NCBI GenBank assembly: GCA_937910785.1 | Contig: CALDLG010000023.1 | Location: forward strand, 1-36,653 | DNA: 36,653 nucleotides | Reading direction: 5' to 3' | DNA from: an uncultured Lachnospiraceae bacterium | GTDB lineage: Bacteria > Bacillota > Clostridia > Lachnospirales > Lachnospiraceae | Part shown: positions 8,251 to 15,580 of the stretch, one piece after another | Layout: every line of letters starts with the position of its first letter | How positions within the stretch are numbered: the stretch's first letter is position 1 | Made by a program: the position numbers and the translations under genes | Notes under the pieces: generated by a model | Databases searched by the model: none | The model's input: only the letters and a program-made list of their open reading frames with translations | What the model was told of the DNA's origin: nothing

Positions 8251-9012
8251 TTATGAAACAAAATGCGTGATAAAGGATCTCCTATGGATCGGGCATGGTC
8301 CGTATTTCCGTAAAGCATCCAAATGCGCCTGCGCACCGTAGCCTTTATTGGACGCAAAACCATAGGCCGGAAAAACGCTGTCATACTGCACCATCAGCCG
8401 GTCTCTTGTCACCTTCGCAACAATGCTCGCCGCGCCGATGGAAATGCTCTTGGCATCTCCCTTAATAATCGGCACCTGCTTTATCGTTATCCCCGGTATG
8501 GTAACGGCATCATTTAATAAAATCCCCGGTTGTACGGAAAGCTTTGAAACCGCCTCCCGCATTGCCTCATATGTCGCCTGCAGAATGTTAATCTCGTCGA
8601 TCCGTTCCGGGGTACTGTATCCGATTCCCACCGCAACAGCCTTTTCCATAATGATCTCATAAAGCTCTTCTCTTTTTTTTTCGGACAGTTTCTTGGAATC
8701 ATTGATATATAAAATGTCACAATTTTCAGGAAGAATAACCGCCCCCGCCACAACCGGTCCCGCAAGCGGTCCTCTTCCGACCTCGTCGATACCGCAGATG
8801 CATCCATAAGCGGCATATTCTTTCTCATAAACCTTCAGCTTCTCTGTCCGCTCCAGTTCCTTTTCGTAGGCGGCCAGACGTTTCCTCGCCTTTTCCACCT
8901 CCTGAAAAACACCGCTTCTTTCATCCTGTTCATACAGATGAAATAATTCAGGCAGCCTTTCGTAATCAGCTGCCTGTAACTTCTCTTTGATTTCCCGAAT
9001 CGATTCTGCCAA
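8251..9012 (-). CDS. rnhB: Ribonuclease HII
   Basis: RNase HII cleaves RNA in RNA-DNA hybrids and starts removal of misincorporated ribonucleotides. Catalytic residues are visible in GIDEVGRGPLAGP (Asp-Glu), NDSKKLS, LLNDAVTIPG (Asp) and AASIVAKVTRDRLM (Asp), ending with the KYGPCPIHRRSF block. An N-terminal extension of about 80 residues is helical and common in Firmicute RnhB. I chose TTG 9012 (MAESIREI), which has GGAGG six nucleotides upstream; an ATG at 9048 overlapping the lepB stop by 4 nt lacks a good site. Length 253 aa is normal. Sits between lepB and ylqG. Confidence 0.95.
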   Translation of the reverse strand: MAESIREIKEKLQAADYERLPELFHLYEQDERSGVFQEVEKARKRLAAYEKELERTEKLKVYEKEYAAYGCICGIDEVGRGPLAGPVVAGAVILPENCDILYINDSKKLSEKKREELYEIIMEKAVAVGIGYSTPERIDEINILQATYEAMREAVSKLSVQPGILLNDAVTIPGITIKQVPIIKGDAKSISIGAASIVAKVTRDRLMVQYDSVFPAYGFASNKGYGAQAHLDALRKYGPCPIHRRSFITHFVS

Positions 9013-9044
9013 GTTAATCCTCCGTTCTGTCTTCCAGATCAAAA

Positions 9045-9593
9045 TCATCTGTGTTTGATAAATCCAAACCGGTTAAAAGGCCATATTCTAACCCAAGCCC
9101 GGCCAATAATGTCTTTTCTCCTGATATTTCCTACCGACGGATCTCTGCTGTCAGAACTGTTATTTCTGTTATCTCCCAGAACGAAATATTCATCCTCCGC
9201 CAACGTAATCGTTTCATAAGCTCTTCCGGGTTCTTTGATTACTTCCTTCCCATAGCCTTCTTCCAGAATCTCATCATTAATATATATATTGCCATCCCGG
9301 TCAATCCGTACCGTTTCTCCGGGCAGTCCTATGATACGCTTGATGTAAAATGTATTTTCTTCATACTGGAACGGAAATACAATAATATCAAAACGCTCCG
9401 GTTCCTTAAATCGATAGGTAATTTTATCCACGATCAGATTGTCATTATGACTGAGCATGGGCTCCATGGAACTTCCGCTTACCTGTGTCCTCTGTCCCAC
9501 AAAATGAATGACCAGATAGATCAGACATAACACTACCAGAAGATACAGACTGGTACTCAATATTTCCCGTAATACTCTTTTCATACTAACCAT
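9045..9593 (-). CDS. lepB: Signal peptidase I (copy nearer rnhB)
   Basis: A 182-residue type I signal peptidase with one N-terminal membrane anchor (about 11-32). The nucleophile Ser42 is in SGSSMEPML, the general-base Lys85 in YIKRIIGLPGE, and the C-terminal box is VLGDNRNNSSDSRD. Typical length for a Gram-positive SipS-type enzyme; it cleaves signal peptides on the outer face of the membrane. Two in-frame ATGs (9593 and 9584) are close; the second has AAAGG at better spacing. It follows rbgA with the structured repeat in between and is the second lepB in this cluster. Confidence 0.94.
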   Translation of the reverse strand: MVSMKRVLREILSTSLYLLVVLCLIYLVIHFVGQRTQVSGSSMEPMLSHNDNLIVDKITYRFKEPERFDIIVFPFQYEENTFYIKRIIGLPGETVRIDRDGNIYINDEILEEGYGKEVIKEPGRAYETITLAEDEYFVLGDNRNNSSDSRDPSVGNIRRKDIIGRAWVRIWPFNRFGFIKHR

Positions 9594-9603
9594 GCCTTTC
9601 TCT

Positions 9604-9681
9604 CAGCCTGCGGCTTTTGTTACCAATACGCTTACGGTATCGGCACAAATCCGCGATTGAAAAATCTTTGATTTTTTAATC
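9604..9681 (-). repeat. Structured intergenic repeat, copy 1 (overlaps rbgA stop)
   Basis: A 78-nt element that begins GATTAA, so it contains the rbgA stop codon. It goes on with an AAAATC-AAA-GATTTT hairpin, then CAATCGC, then an outer stem TTTGTG/CGCAGG enclosing an inner stem GCCGATAC/GTATTGGT. It aligns along its length with the copy after perR (36386-36461). The paired positions differ between copies but stay paired. It fills nearly the whole rbgA-lepB gap and ends about 10 nt before the lepB start. Confidence 0.75.
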
Positions 9682-10530
9682 TATCCGTTCAGGCCGCTCC
9701 AGTGTAATTCTTCCGATCCTTCCGCTCCGGAAATCATCCATCAGAAGCGCAGCGCCTTTCTCGTAGTCCAGTTCTCCGCCCTTTCGATAACATTTCCTGC
9801 ATTCACATATATGTTCAAAAATCTGAAGCGGCGTCTCCGACTCTTCCGGATACTGATAGCGCTCCGCGAGCTCCTTTTTATAGTGTATCATCAAACAGGT
9901 CAGCAGGTCTATTGCCAGTTCCGTCATCTGCAAAATTTCATCGTTCATGGAACCAATCAATGCAAGATTTCTTCCGACCTCCTGACTGTCGAATCTGGGC
10001 CACAGAATTCCGGGTGTATCCAGAAGTTCCAGTTCCTTATTCAGCCTGATCCACTGCTTCCCTTTCGTGACGCCCGGCTTATTTCCGGTCTTTGTGCAGG
10101 CTTTTCCGGCAATGGAGTTAATAAAGGTAGATTTTCCGACGTTCGGAATCCCTGCAACAATCGCACGCACCGGTCTGTTCACAATTCCACGCTTCCTGTC
10201 CCTCTCTATTTTCTCCCGACAGGCCTCTCTGACCGCGCCCTGTACGTTTTTGATTCCTGCGCCGGTTCTTGCATTCATTTCAAGCACATGAAATCCTTTT
10301 TCCGTAAAATAAGCAATCCACTCTTTATTGCACCGTTCATCCGCCAGATCCGCTTTGTTCAGCAGAATCAATCTGGCCTTATTTTTTCCAAGCTCATCGA
10401 TATCCGGATTCCGGCTGCTAATAGGAATTCTGGCATCCACCAGTTCTATGACCAGATCAATTAACCTGATGTTCTCCTGCATCATGCGCTTTGCTTTCGT
10501 CATGTGTCCGGGATACCACTGATAATTCAT
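9676..10530 (-). CDS. rbgA: Ribosome biogenesis GTPase RbgA (YlqF)
   Basis: Circularly permuted GTPase that assists late 50S subunit maturation. The motif order is the permuted one: G4 NKADLAD near residue 58, G5 NARTGAG, then G1 GIPNVGKSTFIN and G3 DTPGILWP. It starts with NYQWYPGHMTKAKRMM, the family hallmark. The 284-residue length matches B. subtilis RbgA, and the place between rplS and rnhB is the conserved one. ATG 10530 has a GGGAG site. Its stop codon TAA is the first part of the structured repeat that follows. Confidence 0.97.
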   Translation of the reverse strand: MNYQWYPGHMTKAKRMMQENIRLIDLVIELVDARIPISSRNPDIDELGKNKARLILLNKADLADERCNKEWIAYFTEKGFHVLEMNARTGAGIKNVQGAVREACREKIERDRKRGIVNRPVRAIVAGIPNVGKSTFINSIAGKACTKTGNKPGVTKGKQWIRLNKELELLDTPGILWPRFDSQEVGRNLALIGSMNDEILQMTELAIDLLTCLMIHYKKELAERYQYPEESETPLQIFEHICECRKCYRKGGELDYEKGAALLMDDFRSGRIGRITLERPERID

Positions 10531-10557
10531 CCTGTATTGCTCCCTTCTGTTTCGATA

Positions 10558-11142
10558 CTATTCAATAAACCCGATCTCTCCGTTCATATCCTTCAAATGA
10601 AACCATGCCTTTCCGATAATCGTGCTTTTTTCGATCGGCCCGATATTGCCGGAACGACTGTCCTCACTGCTGTTTCGATTATCTCCGAGAACAAAGTATT
10701 CATTCACGCCCAGTGTAATTTCATTTCCCGCAATGCCCGGATCAACGATTTTATCATAGCTTTCGTCTTCTTCTAACAGTTCACCGTCTATGTATACCTT
10801 ACCGTTTATAATCTGTATCGTTTCTCCCGGCAGGGCGATAACCCTTTTTACATAATAATGTGTGTTCTGATTGCCGTTTGGAAGAAATACGATCACATCC
10901 CCTCTTTTGGGAGAAGACAGTTTATATAAAAATCGATTAATCAGAATCTCCTGTCCGTTATATAATGCCGGCTCCATGGAATCACCGATGACACTCGTTC
11001 TCATCCCGACAAAATAGGTCAATGCTACGGCCAGAAAAATAACAACAAGCGTACCGATCATCATCTCAAAAATATCTTTTAGCAGCGTAGAATTAATTTT
11101 CTTTTCTTTCTGATAAAAAGTCAGCCCTTTTCTTCTCGCCAA
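10558..11142 (-). CDS. lepB: Signal peptidase I (copy nearer rplS)
   Basis: A 194-residue type I signal peptidase: a basic 20-residue cytoplasmic tail, one membrane anchor (about 24-46), nucleophile Ser55 in IGDSMEPAL, Lys99 in YYVKRVIALPGE and the GDNRNSSEDSRSG box. Start is TTG 11142 behind AGAGGTG. It is clearly a diverged paralogue of the other lepB in this cluster and the two flank rbgA. It lies 28 bp upstream of rbgA and about 100 bp downstream of rplS, past the rplS terminator-like hairpin. Confidence 0.93.
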   Translation of the reverse strand: MARRKGLTFYQKEKKINSTLLKDIFEMMIGTLVVIFLAVALTYFVGMRTSVIGDSMEPALYNGQEILINRFLYKLSSPKRGDVIVFLPNGNQNTHYYVKRVIALPGETIQIINGKVYIDGELLEEDESYDKIVDPGIAGNEITLGVNEYFVLGDNRNSSEDSRSGNIGPIEKSTIIGKAWFHLKDMNGEIGFIE

Positions 11143-11199
11143 ATCAACACCTCTTCTGTCCGCATTTGAGATCTGGTTCCTTCAATTCCCGGATAGTGC

Positions 11200-11235
11200 A
11201 AAAACAGTTACCCTAAATTTCTTCAAGGTAACTGT
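11200..11235 (-). terminator. Hairpin terminator between rplS and lepB
   Basis: On the minus strand ACAGTTACC, a 14-nt loop, then GGTAACTGT and TTTTTGC. A nine-pair perfect stem with a short T-run just after the rplS stop. Since lepB, rbgA and the rest have no other clear promoter, this may be a partial terminator that lowers expression after rplS. Confidence 0.8.
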
Positions 11236-11247
11236 CCGCATTCACTC

Positions 11248-11595
11248 TTATTTTACCAGTTCTTTTACTTTTGCTTTCTTACCAACACGATCTCTCAGGT
11301 AATTCAATTTCGCACGTCTTACCTTACCTCTTCTTACCACTTCGATTTTCTCAACATTCGGAGAGTGAAGGGGCCATGTTTTCTCAACGCCGATACCATT
11401 TGATAATTTTCTTACCGTAAAGGTCTCTCTGTTGCTTCCGCCCTGTCTCTTTAATACGGTTCCTTCAAAAATCTGAATTCTTTCGCGGTTACCTTCTTTG
11501 ATCTTACCGTAAACCTTGACCGTATCACCTACGTTGAATTCGTCAATCTGCTCTTTCACCTGAGCCGCTTCGATCTCTTTAATAATCTCGTTCAT
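11248..11595 (-). CDS. rplS: 50S ribosomal protein L19
   Basis: A 115-residue L19: FNVGDTVKVYGKIKEGNRERIQIFEGTV with the family blocks FTVRKLSNGIGVEKTWPLHSPNVEKIEV and KLNYLRDRVGKKAKVKE. The ATG at 11595 follows a near-perfect AGGAGGT. L19 sits at the 30S-50S interface. First gene of the cluster that continues to pgeF, with its own strong promoter 70 bp upstream. The usual upstream partners rimM and trmD are not present here. Confidence 0.98.
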   Translation of the reverse strand: MNEIIKEIEAAQVKEQIDEFNVGDTVKVYGKIKEGNRERIQIFEGTVLKRQGGSNRETFTVRKLSNGIGVEKTWPLHSPNVEKIEVVRRGKVRRAKLNYLRDRVGKKAKVKELVK

Positions 11596-11668
11596 ATTTA
11601 CCTCCTGAATCATATGGATGTTCTTAATACATTTCGTAACAGAGGACCATCTTATTCGCAACAGTAAC

Positions 11669-11697
11669 AATTTATCATATTAAGCTGAAAAATGCAA
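11669..11697 (-). promoter_or_regulatory. rplS promoter
   Basis: TTGCAT (11692-11697), a 17-nt spacer and TAAATT (11669-11674) with a TGA just before the -10 (extended -10). It lies 74 nt upstream of the rplS start, leaving a leader of roughly 65 nt. Confidence 0.7.
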
Positions 11698-11818
11698 GTG
11701 TTATTTTCCGGTCTTTTGCCTTTTCAAATTTCATTCCATTTTCACATGCGGGTTTTCTCAGCTTCCATAGATGCGCGGATTATGATTTCTGATTTGAATA
11801 TAAAATATTTTCATTTTA

Positions 11819-12125
11819 TGGTTCAGGTGCCAAAAGGTACGATAAATAGACTGTAAAGGCAGATTGCACAAAATATTCCCGCAGCTGTCTTGCGCAGGAA
11901 TATGAGATTTTCTTAATATTCTGTTCAAGACTTAGCAATTTCGGGACATGGAAGTCCCGGAAAGCCCGATTCGAGCCCGGATGGCGAGTATCGGGCGGTT
12001 GCGTCCACATATCATAACGTTGGCAGAATATTTAGAAAATCCATTTTCCGAAGTCAGACGCAAGGGAATATTTTGTGCAATCTGCCAATAAGAATTTTAT
12101 ATCGCACCTTTTGGCACCTGAACCC
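11819..12125. mobile_element. Long-inverted-repeat element, MITE-like, about 307 bp
   Basis: The ends are inverted copies: GGTTCAGGTGCCAAAAGGT on the left (from 11820) and its complement on the right (to 12124). Equal 61-nt terminal arms (11820-11880 and 12064-12124) share the block GCAGATTGCACAAAATATTC, and weaker inverted similarity continues inward to about 11925 and 12015. The centre holds two hairpins, CGGGAC/GTCCCG and GCCCGAT/ATCGGGC. A TA flanks each end, as in IS630/mariner-type duplications. No credible ORF is inside. The whole could fold as a long hairpin. It fills the rplS to purM-like gap; bases 11698-11818 hold nothing else I recognise. Confidence 0.7.
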
Positions 12126-12133
12126 TATTACAT

Positions 12134-12170
12134 TAAAAAATCGGACAGCCCTCAATCGGACTGTCCGATA
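12134..12170 (-). terminator. Terminator after the HTH-PurM gene
   Basis: Minus strand: ATCGGACAG, short loop, CTGTCCGAT followed by six T. A strong rho-independent terminator 10-45 nt after the gene's stop codon. Confidence 0.88.
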
Positions 12171-12180
12171 TAAATCACAT

Positions 12181-13422
12181 TTATTCAAACTGCATCCGGC
12201 CCTGAAACGCCACCTTTTTCTGACCGGGCACCATGCATCCGATCTCATAACAGTCATAAAATGCTCCGACGCATTCCATCACCATATCCTTTTCTTCCTG
12301 AGAAACAACGATCACAAGTCCGACCCCGCAGTTAAACGTGGAGAGCATTTCCTCATCCTCAATATTTCCCATTCGCTTTATATAACCGAAGACCGGCAGC
12401 GTTCTGACCTTCGGCAGCTCAATTCGCGCACACAGGCCGTCCGGTATAATCCGGCATAAATTGCCTTCAATGCCGCCTCCCGTTATATGCGCCATGCCAT
12501 GCACCCTGTCATTGATTTTTTTGATCGCTTTATAATAAGGCGTGTGCGGTTTCATAATCTGCTCAATGAATGTTTTTCCTTCAACCTTATCTAACTTCAT
12601 CTGTGGCATTTTATCCATCAGCATCCTGACGAGAGAATACCCGTTCGTATGCAGCCCGTTAGATGCGACGGCCAGCACCGCATCACCTTCCTGAATCGCA
12701 GAACCGTCAATAACCGCGCTTTTGGACAGGATGCCCGCAATGCTCGATGTCAGGATATATACGCCCTTTTCCACAACCTGAGGCTGAATGGAAGTCTCGC
12801 CGCCCGCCAGCACACACTCGTTTTCCCGACATGCCTCCGAGATTCCCCGGACAAAAGATTTAACCGTTTCCTTTTCGGCGTTTCCGCAGACGATCGTATC
12901 CAAAACCGCCAGCGGTTTCGCGCCCATTACCGCGATATCGTTCACAAGATGATTGATCATATCATGGCAGATGGACTCACAATAACCGTACTCCATTGCC
13001 AGCTTCTGCTTGGAACCCGGTTCCTCGGCCTTCAGCACAAGCACCGGGTCGGAAATTTCAGGAAAACGAATATCGTACAGCGAAGCAAAGGGACCAAACC
13101 CATTCAGCATCCGCTTATCATCCGTCTCCAAATATACCGCCATCTCTTTTTTCATGGCATCCGTATATGAGATGTCAACGCCGGCCTTCCGGTAAGAAAA
13201 ATTCTCGGCGCTTTTCTCCTGTCCGGCAAGAATTTCATCCACTGTTACATGAAGAAGCTTTGCAAGCTCCACTAACATTTCCGCATTCGGCAGCGTTCCG
13301 TTCTCCCACTTGGATACCGCCTGAAATGATACCTGCAGGCTTTCCGCCACCTCAGCCTGTGTCATTCCCGCTTCTCTTCTTTTTCCCGCAATAAAATCCG
13401 CAATTTTCTTATTATCAAGCAT
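12181..13422 (-). CDS. XRE-type HTH fused to a PurM-like (AIR synthase-related) domain
   Basis: Residues 1-66 are a clear XRE/Cro helix-turn-helix (AGMTQAEVAESLQVSFQAVSKWENG). Residues about 75-413 are PurM-like: NGFGPFASLYD, HDMINHLVNDIAVMGAKPL, VLAGGETS, ASNGLHTNGYSLVR, AHITGGGIEGNLCRI and STFNCGVGLVIV. PurM normally makes aminoimidazole ribonucleotide from FGAM and ATP. Two usual motifs are altered: DGVGTKLK reads EEPGSKQK and GGETAEMPG reads GGETSIQPQ, so catalysis may be lost or changed. The ATG at 13422 has AAGGAG. No other purine genes are near. It may be a regulator that senses a purine intermediate, or an unusual synthase; I cannot decide. The 225 bp upstream, to blaI, show nothing distinct. 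Confidence 0.8.
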   Translation of the reverse strand: MLDNKKIADFIAGKRREAGMTQAEVAESLQVSFQAVSKWENGTLPNAEMLVELAKLLHVTVDEILAGQEKSAENFSYRKAGVDISYTDAMKKEMAVYLETDDKRMLNGFGPFASLYDIRFPEISDPVLVLKAEEPGSKQKLAMEYGYCESICHDMINHLVNDIAVMGAKPLAVLDTIVCGNAEKETVKSFVRGISEACRENECVLAGGETSIQPQVVEKGVYILTSSIAGILSKSAVIDGSAIQEGDAVLAVASNGLHTNGYSLVRMLMDKMPQMKLDKVEGKTFIEQIMKPHTPYYKAIKKINDRVHGMAHITGGGIEGNLCRIIPDGLCARIELPKVRTLPVFGYIKRMGNIEDEEMLSTFNCGVGLVIVVSQEEKDMVMECVGAFYDCYEIGCMVPGQKKVAFQGRMQFE

Positions 13423-13647
13423 ACTGGTCTCCTTCCGCCCTTCAACCCCGCGCCTTTCATCGTTTCCGCACGCCTCAAGGCCGCCGCATTCTTTCTCTGG
13501 CGTCAGTATAGCATCGCCTGTAATTCTCCGGCAATAACCGGATTTTTGAAAATTGTCTCCGGATTCTACCGGCCGTTGATATCCTCCGGCACATTCCGGT
13601 CTGCATCTTTGAATAAAGGTTCACCGTATACTTTGTGTCTTCTTCCG

Positions 13648-14016
13648 TCATTTCTTTTTCCTTTTTTCTTCCAGAAACTTTCGAAGCTCCTCCATATCCT
13701 CTTCCGAAAGCCCGTTACCATCATATAATGCCGCGACGAAATTTTTCAGGGAATTCCGATACATTTTTTGAATAATATTTTTACTTTCTTTCTGTAAATA
13801 TTCTTCTTCCTTTACCAAAGGAGTATACCAGTTCACTTTCCCGATCTTCTCCACGCTGACAAAACCCTTCGCTTCCAGCCTGTTTAAGAAGGACAATACC
13901 GTCGGCGCCGCCACATCTTTCTGAAGATGCTCCTCAATCTCCATTCGGTTTACGGGCCCCTCATGCCTCCATATAATCATCATAATCTCCAGTTCCGATT
14001 CCGGTAATCTTTTCAA
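13648..14016 (-). CDS. BlaI/MecI-family transcriptional repressor
   Basis: A 122-residue winged-helix repressor of the BlaI/MecI/CopY type: LPESELEIMMIIWRHEGPVNRMEIEEHL, VAAPTVLSFLNRLEAKGFVSVEKIGKVNWYTPLV, then a helical dimerisation tail. Start is TTG 14016, ten nucleotides after AGGAGG. An ATG CAT AAT TGA micro-frame sits between the site and the TTG and overlaps it. The usual BlaR1/MecR1 antirepressor gene is not adjacent, so the signal input is unknown. The gene ends 225 bp before the HTH-PurM gene; its own promoter carries repeated TGTAGAA. Confidence 0.87.
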   Translation of the reverse strand: MKRLPESELEIMMIIWRHEGPVNRMEIEEHLQKDVAAPTVLSFLNRLEAKGFVSVEKIGKVNWYTPLVKEEEYLQKESKNIIQKMYRNSLKNFVAALYDGNGLSEEDMEELRKFLEEKRKKK

Positions 14017-14091
14017 TTATGCATTTCCTCCTCTCTTTCCACTTCCAGGCAGATACCCGCTGTCTTCCGTACTGCGACAGGATGTTTTATC

Positions 14092-14151
14092 TTCTACACT
14101 TGCCTAATATATGCCTGCGTTTATTCTACATCCTGCCCGGATATTCGTCAA
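14092..14151 (-). promoter_or_regulatory. Promoter of the BlaI-like gene with TGTAGAA direct repeats
   Basis: TTGACG (14146-14151), 17-nt spacer, TAGAAT (14123-14128). A TGTAGAA copy overlaps the -10 (14124-14130) and a second one lies 32 bp, about three helical turns, downstream (14092-14098). Upstream at 14184-14214 is an AGAATGT/ACATTCT inverted repeat. These are candidate sites for autoregulation; the ACA/TGT cores agree with BlaI-family operators only loosely. Confidence 0.5.
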
Positions 14152-14256
14152 GGCATTGATATAGAATAAGCTGTTGATCATACAGAATGTGAAAATAACC
14201 GGATAATACATTCTTTATGATAATTACCGGCTGGGCAGTACATCATTCTCCGTGTA

Positions 14257-15576
14257 TCAATAACGCACAATCTCCCCATTCTTCACTTCCTTCGTCGCGG
14301 AGAGAATCACCTGGCTTTCACTGTCCAGCGCGCCTTCTACCGCAACCCAGTTTTCGTTTTCGTCCAAAACCCTTACACTCAGCTCTTCCACGTAATATTC
14401 CATGCCGAGAATCCCTTCCCGCTCCTTTACCACATAGACATAGCTCCTCGTATTATCCCGGTGAACGGCCATCGGCGGCAGACAGTTTGGATATTTTTCT
14501 CCCGTCTCCGTACGCTTCATGACGCCGGACAATCCCGGCGTTCCCTTTCCTTCCGGAAGATTGATGTAAATCTCATAATTTCCGGGCATGCTTTCACTCT
14601 CTGCCAGATAGTCAACGGAAGCATCCGACTCCTTACTGCTTCCATCCAGCTTAAGATCCACCTTATCGTTTAATGCCACATACTTTTTCTGCTCCTTCGT
14701 CAGCATCGCTTTAAACTGGCAGGGAACCGCATCATCCGCAAAAAGCATAACCGCCGAATCGGGAATCCGCCCCCCCACGCTGATAAAAATGTCCGTGATC
14801 AGACCGCCGCTCTGCGCCGTAATCTGCCCGTCTATATCCTTGACCACCTGATATCTGGCAAGATCTTCCTGCAGCGCGGCCAGTTCAATCCGGCTCGTGG
14901 ACAGCACGGAATCCTCTTCCTCCGGCAGAAGAATATCCTCCACACGTCGTTCCGCATCCTTCATTGTATTCTCTCTCTGCCATTTGGCATCCGCCTCCGC
15001 ATATGCCGCCGACTGTAAAGCATCCTTCAAAGCCTCGTCATCACCCGCATGCTCTTCTATATCGGTCTCGGCCTGATTAATTTCTTCGGCAGCCCGTCCA
15101 ACTAATGTATCCTGATACCGCGCCTGCGCATCATAATCCGCCCTGGCCCGCTCTTCCTCCAAAGCTTTCTTCTGCCTTGCCAGCTCCTCATTCTGCAAAA
15201 TGGTGTCGATCTGAAGCTGTAATTTGGAAATCTGCGTCTGCTTTTCCTCCATGATGGTCTTGAGGTCCTCCATATCGACTGTAAAAAGCACATCGCCTTC
15301 CTCCACTCTGTCACCGACCTGCACCATGACCTTATCGACTCTGAGGCCGCCAAGCGTCGTAACCGGATTCTTGTCCCCCGCAATGACGATGCCTTCCACC
15401 TCCACGATATGCTCCACATATTTCTGTTCCACCTCCACCGTCGTCACAACGGGAAGTCTGGACGCATAAATGCTTTTGGAAATAATGGTACACAGCCACA
15501 TCAGCGCGAGAAAAATTAAAAATCCCGCTATAATCTTCTTCTTTCTGATTTCTCCTGCCCTTTTCTCTTCCAACAT
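14257..15576 (-). CDS. HlyD-type periplasmic-adaptor-like protein (membrane fusion protein)
   Basis: A 439-residue protein with a basic tail, one N-terminal membrane segment (about 16-34), a biotinyl/lipoyl-like half (IVEVEGIVIAGDKNPVTTL, KVMVQVGDRVEEGDVLFTVD), a long coiled-coil hairpin rich in Glu, Ala, Gln and Lys (about 105-240), the second lipoyl half (ITAQSGGLITDIFISVGG) and a beta-barrel/membrane-proximal region to the C-terminus. This is the HlyD/MacA/RND-adaptor architecture. ATG 15576 follows AAAGGAG. It is only 5 bp after the MalG-type permease, so the two are coupled. Such adaptors normally join efflux pumps; here no efflux ABC protein or ATPase is adjacent. Confidence 0.87.
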   Translation of the reverse strand: MLEEKRAGEIRKKKIIAGFLIFLALMWLCTIISKSIYASRLPVVTTVEVEQKYVEHIVEVEGIVIAGDKNPVTTLGGLRVDKVMVQVGDRVEEGDVLFTVDMEDLKTIMEEKQTQISKLQLQIDTILQNEELARQKKALEEERARADYDAQARYQDTLVGRAAEEINQAETDIEEHAGDDEALKDALQSAAYAEADAKWQRENTMKDAERRVEDILLPEEEDSVLSTSRIELAALQEDLARYQVVKDIDGQITAQSGGLITDIFISVGGRIPDSAVMLFADDAVPCQFKAMLTKEQKKYVALNDKVDLKLDGSSKESDASVDYLAESESMPGNYEIYINLPEGKGTPGLSGVMKRTETGEKYPNCLPPMAVHRDNTRSYVYVVKEREGILGMEYYVEELSVRVLDENENWVAVEGALDSESQVILSATKEVKNGEIVRY

Positions 15577-15580
15577 CTTC

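Noticed and set aside
11816..12010. 64-aa frame inside the long-inverted-repeat element
   Set aside because: It follows the inverted repeat arm, has no ribosome-binding site and reads as random sequence.
14177..14239. Hairpin terminator after the HlyD-type gene
   Set aside because: CCGG arms pair only with mismatches and the T-run is broken; the inverted repeat AGAATGT/ACATTCT in the same place fits an operator equally well.
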